Shown: piece by piece, positions 59,483 through 64,000 of the stretch
Position numbering within the stretch: the first letter of the stretch is position 1
How the letters are laid out: each line of letters begins with the position of its first letter
Origin: Psychrobacter sp. WY6
Lineage (GTDB): Bacteria; Pseudomonadota; Gammaproteobacteria; Pseudomonadales; Moraxellaceae
Direction of reading: 5' to 3'
Length of the DNA stretch: 64,000 nucleotides
Assembly (NCBI RefSeq): GCF_018448495.1
Contig: NZ_CP049902.1
Coordinates: 2,046,001 to 2,110,000 of the forward strand
Notes under the pieces: generated by a model
The model's input: only the letters and a program-made list of their open reading frames with translations
Told to the model about the DNA's origin: nothing
Databases searched by the model: none
Program-made: the position numbers and the translations under genes

Positions 59483-60256
59483 CTAACGGGTCTCTTCTTC
59501 ACGCAGCGTCAGCACTTCATAACCATCGGCAGTCACCGCGATGGTATGCTCCCATTGGGCAGAAAGCTTTTTGTCTGCAGTCACCACCGTCCAGCCGTCT
59601 TTTTTCATTTTTACTTTGGCTTTGCCTTGATTAATCATTGGCTCAATAGTAAAGGTCATACCTTGTTTTAGAACCAAGCCTGCACCTGCGCGACCATAAT
59701 GTAAAACTTCAGGCTGTTCGTGCATTTCGCGACCGATACCATGCCCGCAGTATTCTCTAACGACAGAGTAACCGTGCTGTTCGGCATGGCTTTGAATGGC
59801 ATGCCCAACATCACCGAGCGTTGCACCCGGTTTGACAACACGGATACCTGCCCACATGGCCTCATAAGTGTTATCGACGAGGCATTTTGTTAAGGGCATC
59901 ACATCGCCAATCATATACATTTTGCTAGAGTCGGCAATAAAACCGCCTTTTTCTAAAGTAATGTCCACATTGATGATATCGCCTGATTTTAGGACTTGGT
60001 TGCTTGAGGGTACACCATGACAAACTACTTGATTGACAGAAGTATTGAGCACGTATTGGTAGCCGTATTGACCTTTGCTGGCAGGTCGTGATTGTAAAAC
60101 ATCCACAATATAGCGCTCAGCCAAATCATTGACAGTCATTGTGGAGATGCCAGCGACCATGTGCGTATCTAAGTAAGCAAAAACCGATGCCAATAAGCGT
60201 CCAGACTCACGCATGATGGCCAACTCTTCAGTAGTTTTTAGCGCGATTTTAGCCAT
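59483..60256 (-). CDS. map: type I methionine aminopeptidase
   Basis: Map removes the N-terminal methionine from new proteins. The 257-residue protein has the pita-bread fold with metal ligands in INVDITLEKGGFIADSS (Asp and Asp), the histidine in CGHGIGREMHEQPEV, the glutamate in TFTIEPMINQGK, and the last in SAQWEHTIAVT. The frame is intact. The ATG overlaps the stop of a ParD-like gene by eight bases (ATGGCTAA), so the two are translationally coupled. It is not next to rpsB, the classical map neighbour, so it may be a second copy. Confidence 0.93.
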   Translation of the reverse strand: MAKIALKTTEELAIMRESGRLLASVFAYLDTHMVAGISTMTVNDLAERYIVDVLQSRPASKGQYGYQYVLNTSVNQVVCHGVPSSNQVLKSGDIINVDITLEKGGFIADSSKMYMIGDVMPLTKCLVDNTYEAMWAGIRVVKPGATLGDVGHAIQSHAEQHGYSVVREYCGHGIGREMHEQPEVLHYGRAGAGLVLKQGMTFTIEPMINQGKAKVKMKKDGWTVVTADKKLSAQWEHTIAVTADGYEVLTLREEETR

Positions 60257-60455
60257 CGATAAGATTTCCTATATTAACATCTGCTCGTTTTAACTGCTCG
60301 CTGATGATATCGGTATAAGATGCGTGAGGATTGGCCTCGGCCAACATACCTATCTTTATCCAATACTCTGCCTGCGCGTTAATCGAACGTACCATTACCG
60401 CACTGGCTTTACGAAGCTCTTCGTGTAGCGCATCATCAATTTTAACAATACCCAT
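60249..60455 (-). CDS. ParD-like family protein
   Basis: This 68-residue protein resembles the ParD-like ribbon-helix-helix family: MGIVKIDDALHEELRKASAV, MVRSINAQAEYWIKIGMLAE, NPHASYTDIISEQLKRADVN. Such proteins look like antitoxins of type II systems but here the partner encoded downstream is Map, not a ParE toxin. The start at ATG 60455 is chosen because the helix pattern starts there; an in-frame ATG at 60509 exists. The stop overlaps the map start. The family is known mainly from this association, so it may regulate map expression or Map itself. Confidence 0.82.
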   Translation of the reverse strand: MGIVKIDDALHEELRKASAVMVRSINAQAEYWIKIGMLAEANPHASYTDIISEQLKRADVNIGNLIDG

Positions 60456-60580
60456 TGTTTTACCTAGTATATGAAATGTATACGAATCATACATATTGTA
60501 TAGTTCCATTGCAAGCTCGTTCTTGTATTCCTCGATGAAGACATGTAGTTATAGCATTCGAGCCATCAAATCGATGACCC

Positions 60581-60611
60581 AAAAAAGCCGAGATAAACTC
60601 GGCTTTTTTAT
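60581..60611 (-). terminator. intrinsic terminator downstream of rpoD
   Basis: AAAAAAGCCGAG at 60581-60592 pairs perfectly with CTCGGCTTTTTT at 60598-60609 across a five-base loop, with A and T runs flanking. It lies 20-50 bases after the rpoD stop. Confidence 0.92.
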
Positions 60612-60633
60612 TGGTGCTTAGTTTGCTTTATGA

Positions 60634-62541
60634 TTAATCATTCTCTAAGAAAGAACGCAGATGCTCAGAGCGTGACGGATGACGCAATTTACGCAGTGCT
60701 TTTGCCTCAATCTGACGAATACGCTCACGTGTTACATCAAACTGCTTACCCACTTCTTCCAAGGTATGGTCGGTTGGCATGTCGATACCAAAGCGCATTT
60801 TTAGTACGCGTGCTTCACGCTCAGTCAGATTGCCCAATACATCACGAGTCGCTTCACGCAGACCAGCTGCGGTCGCATCATCAACAGGGCTTGAGATCGT
60901 ACCATCTTCGATGAAATCACCTAGATGCGAGTCTTCATCATCACCGATGGGTGTCTCCATAGAGATAGGCTCTTTGGCGATTTTCAGTACTTTACGGACT
61001 TTAACTTCGTCCATCTCTAAGCGTTCACCTAACTCCTCAGGCGTTGGCTCGCGTCCCATTTCTTGTAGCAACTGAGAAACACGATTTATTTTGTTAATGG
61101 TCTCGATCATGTGTACAGGAATACGGATGGTACGCGCTTGGTCAGCGATAGAGCGGGTAATTGCCTGACGAATCCACCATGTCGCATAGGTCGAGAACTT
61201 ATAACCACGGCGATATTCAAATTTATCGACTGCTTTCATTAGACCGATGTTACCTTCTTGGATTAGATCTAAGAACTGTAGACCACGGTTGGTATATTTC
61301 TTCGCGATAGAAATAACCAAACGCAGGTTAGCTTCGACCATTTCTTTTTTGGCGCGGCGAGCTTTTGCTTCACCGACTGCCATACGGCGCGCCACGTCTT
61401 TCATGTCGTGGATTTTCATGTCGAGCTGTTGCTCGTAGTCACGAATGCGACGTTGCAATAAAATAACATCATCAGTGACTTTTCTAGCGTACCAGCAAAT
61501 GCAGGCTTACCTTTGATGCGCTCAATCAGCCAATCAACGTTGGTTTCGTTGCTAGGGAAAGTCTTACGGAACTCTTCACGTGGCATACGACCACGGCGAA
61601 TGACCAAACGCATAATCTGACGCTCTTGCTTACGTACATCATCATAGACATCATGCATGATGGCCATGACTTGGTCTGACAAGCGATTGTTTAGCTTAAG
61701 CATCATAAAGCGTTCGGCAAGTAGGGCATAAGCAGTATCTGCTTCTGTGCTACCACGGCCATAATCTAGCAAGGCTTGCTTGGCTTTAATAAATAAGTGT
61801 TCGATTTCTTCTAGACGCAGACGTACTTCTTCAGGATCGATACCGCTGGTTTCTTCTTCAGCTTCCTCTTCAACGTCGTCTTCATCCTCGTCCTCATCAT
61901 CAAGCGCCGCTGCTTTGGCTTTTGCTTTGATCACAGGTGGATTTTTTTTCTTCTTTTATGCGTTCACGTTCTTCTTTTGCTGCCTCTTTCGCTTCTTGGG
62001 CAGCGATTTTGTCTGCTTCGGTCTCAGGATCTAAAAAGCCAGTAATGACGTCAGAAAGCTTTTTTCGCCATCTTGTACTTTTTGATACTCATCAAGGACG
62101 AACTGTACGGTGCCCGGCCAGTAAGACATCGCATGCTGTACGTCACGAATGCCTTCTTCGATACGCTTGGCAATAGCAATCTCACCTTCACGGGTTAATA
62201 GATCAACCGTACCCATTTCACGCATACATACGTACAGGGTCAGTGGTGCGACCCGGCTCAGTCTCAACAGAGGCCAATACCGCCGCTGCCTCATCCGCTG
62301 CCATGTCATCATCGCTTGAATCGTCGTTCATCAAGATGTCATCGGCATCAGGCGCAGATTCAAAGATTTTGATACCAACGTCGGTCAGCATTTGCACAAT
62401 ATCTTCGATCTGATCGCTTTCGGTAATAGAGTCGGGCAGTTGGTCATTCACCTCAGCATAGGTGAGATAGCCTTGCTCTTTACCCATTTGGATTAAGGTG
62501 GCCAGTTGAGATGTGGACTTAGAAACTGACTTATCGTTCAT
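60634..62541 (-). CDS. rpoD: RNA polymerase sigma factor RpoD (four frameshifts)
   Basis: RpoD is the housekeeping sigma-70. From N to C: region 1.1 ([20 protein letters not shown]), region 1.2 with PVRMY followed by [20 protein letters not shown], the non-conserved domain with a strongly acidic run ([17 protein letters not shown]), region 2 ([40 protein letters not shown]), region 3, and region 4 ([40 protein letters not shown]). The gene is broken by a two-base loss near 62226 (PVRMYMREM), and by A-run losses near 62062, 61945 and 61481. About 635 residues when mended. Start at ATG 62541 ([11 protein letters not shown]) is preferred to 62568. Sigma-70 is essential, so the breaks are errors. 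dnaG lies upstream. Confidence 0.93.
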
Positions 62542-62568
62542 AAATACTCGCTTACTTGCATCGGACAT

Positions 62569-63073
62569 TTTTATATTGTGACGCGCTATCGCTCGTTCAG
62601 TGCGTTGATGTAATCAATCGATTCATCAAAATATGGCGTAGAGGTTGTCAATAATATCAAAAATGAGTTGATATGAATAAAGGCTCAAAATACTACAATT
62701 ACAATGCTAAAAAACTGCTAGAAATTGGTCGCGCTAAAAACTCTTCAAGATAACATTATCTAAAAAATAATATATAAAGATAACGGTACCTAAAAACGGA
62801 TACTTCAAAATAATATCTAAAATTTGTGCTTAATGAGGCGGATTTATCGCCATCTATTAAATCGGGCTATAAATAGTTAGCGACACAGTTTAACACACAC
62901 CAGCGTAATCAAGCACGAGGTAGTGATATCTACCGACCGTTTTTTGCTGATTATTTTATATCAGCCAAATGATTAAATGGTAATACATGCTATTGGGCAT
63001 AATCATTAGTAGTGGGGGCAGCCGCTATACTTTTAAAGGGTTAGAGATTTTTTAGCAAAAATAATGGCAAACG
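62569..63073. other. dnaG-rpoD intergenic region
   Basis: This 505-base interval has no gene. It is A/T rich in its lower half (62690-62830, with repeats of CTAAAAA and AATAATAT). It should contain an rpoD promoter; I see no clear heat-shock type (sigma-32) boxes. Confidence 0.45.
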
Positions 63074-64000
63074 TTAAGATTTGACGGTAACCATCTGCGC
63101 TGACTGCTCAGCTTGCTGCGCGCGTAACCAGTCATTTAATAACTGCGACTGCTTACGGACAATCGCCAGCTTGATATGATCAGGATTTTTGATGAGCTCT
63201 TGCATCTTTTTTTGCAGATGTAACTTGAGCAACTGCATCACCAAGTTTTCGATCAACTCATCCAAGCTCAAAATATTTCTGCCAATTAATGTCTTATAAA
63301 ATCCGCCCCAGCTACGGCTAAGTGTCTCTTGGGTGATTGGTTTGACATTAGACAATATAAAGTGTGCGGCGGCGTTGGCATCTTTGGGTAAATGATTCAG
63401 GCAGCGTTTGATGGTGCTAACGATATCCAGCAAGGCGATATCTTGCAAATCTTCCCAAGCCAGCGGACGCAAGATGTCAGGCGCGGCTTTTTGCTTGATG
63501 TGTGCTGGCAGCTGTAAATCATTAATACCTGCCTGCTGCCAAATGGCTTCGATAGGGTCTTCAATTAAGGCACGTGGCTGAAACAAAAAACAAAGCTGCA
63601 ATTGCTGACTGATGGTCATGTCACCATCAAAATCTAGCAGCGCATCTTTGGCTTCGATATTTTGGCTACGTTTACCACCCAGCTTCTGATAGACGTCATT
63701 GTTCAGCAAATAGCGAAAGCTACTGCCTTTAGGTAATGCAGTGGTCAAGGCACGTACTTGCGACATGAGCTTGGCTTTGCCTTCTGCTAAGGTTAAATCG
63801 TAACGCTCGCTTAAATAGGCAAAAATATACTGTGACAATGGCATGGCATTCGCGATTTGCTCACGCATGGCATCGCCACCCTGACTTTTAATAAACGTAT
63901 CAGGATCATGATTGTTGGGTAGGGTCAAAAACCGCAACTCTTTGTCATCGGCAAGCACGGGTAGCGCAACTTCAAGGGTGCGCCAAGCGGCTTTTTGCCC
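63074..64000 (-). CDS. dnaG: DNA primase DnaG, C-terminal part (runs past the window edge)
   Basis: The reading frame runs from the right edge of the window to a stop at 63074 and covers the end of the TOPRIM-containing core and the helicase-interacting domain. Landmarks are GQKAAWRTLEVALPVL, LRFLTLPNNHDPDTFIKSQG (the typical ...PDPDE/DTFIR region), ALPKGSSFRYLL, and the C-terminal helical domain with LNDWLRAQQAEQSAQMVT. DnaG lays RNA primers for replication. It sits upstream of rpoD, the classic macromolecular-synthesis gene order, with rpsU not in the window. Confidence 0.92.
   Translation of the reverse strand, partial: GQKAAWRTLEVALPVLADDKELRFLTLPNNHDPDTFIKSQGGDAMREQIANAMPLSQYIFAYLSERYDLTLAEGKAKLMSQVRALTTALPKGSSFRYLLNNDVYQKLGGKRSQNIEAKDALLDFDGDMTISQQLQLCFLFQPRALIEDPIEAIWQQAGINDLQLPAHIKQKAAPDILRPLAWEDLQDIALLDIVSTIKRCLNHLPKDANAAAHFILSNVKPITQETLSRSWGGFYKTLIGRNILSLDELIENLVMQLLKLHLQKKMQELIKNPDHIKLAIVRKQSQLLNDWLRAQQAEQSAQMVTVKS

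Noticed and set aside
60634-62541. rpoD as several separate genes or a pseudogene
   Set aside because: The pieces join by four small corrections into a complete sigma-70; an essential gene would not be broken four times.

Overview
The window looks like a chromosomal segment of a gammaproteobacterium of the family Moraxellaceae, most likely Psychrobacter or a close relative. The reasons are moderate-to-low GC, a dnaG-rpoD macromolecular-synthesis pair, an orphan gspL-gspM pair detached from the other type II secretion genes (as in Moraxellaceae), a gpsA-sixA-gspLM neighbourhood, yajC-secD-secF with a long SecF extension, and a methionine aminopeptidase overlapping a ParD-like gene. The genus assignment is inference from gene content, without any search.

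The most important technical point is that about two dozen genes are split by one- or two-base indels, nearly all deletions and mostly in A/T homopolymers. They include genes that must be intact (rpoD four times, gpsA at least five, ppa, nrdA, secF, pncB, xseB). I read these as sequencing or assembly errors and annotate each gene over its full span, giving the approximate break points. They are not called pseudogenes.

Layout. 0-3.5 kb: copper homeostasis (a degenerate HMA protein, CopA, CueR, and a MerR-type promoter with a 19-bp spacer). 3.8-6.5 kb: an RraB-like protein, a membrane-anchored hypothetical, inorganic pyrophosphatase and LipB. 6.9 kb: first copy of a MITE-like repeat. 7-12 kb: an aldehyde dehydrogenase, then a betaine/choline-type ABC importer whose binding protein and permease are fused, and its ATPase. 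12-14 kb: a lipoprotein thioredoxin-MsrA-MsrB. 14.1-15.4 kb: a TnpB-only IS200/IS605-type element with a likely omega RNA end. 15.4-18.5 kb: pncB facing xseA-xseB. 18.7-26.3 kb: a lipoprotein, alpha/beta hydrolase, ZapE, nitroreductase, GpsA, SixA, GspL and GspM. 26.4-30.7 kb: a membrane protein, PyrD, CvpA and PurF. 30.8-33.5 kb: AzlCD and a MATE transporter. 33.8-37.9 kb: SecF, SecD and YajC, with the second MITE copy and a terminator between yajC and secD. 38.3-48.8 kb: a CNNM/CorC-type protein, a small secreted protein, MltD with seven LysM domains, MltF, an NIF3-family protein and a DegS/AlgW-like protease. 49-55.1 kb: the class Ia ribonucleotide reductase genes (yfaE-type ferredoxin, nrdB, nrdA), with about 2.4 kb of accessory DNA between nrdB and nrdA: an antitoxin-like orphan, a RelE toxin with a Phd/YefM antitoxin, a palindromic repeat, and an unknown two-helix membrane protein. 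55.6-59.3 kb: a YbeD-type protein, a methyltransferase, TenA under a TPP riboswitch, and a bestrophin-type channel. 59.4-64 kb: an octanucleotide tandem repeat, Map overlapping a ParD-like gene, RpoD and the C-terminal part of DnaG.

The candidates for something less described are the ParD-like/Map overlapping pair, the accessory block splitting nrdA from nrdB, and the TnpB whose usual RuvC-II glutamate position is not acidic.
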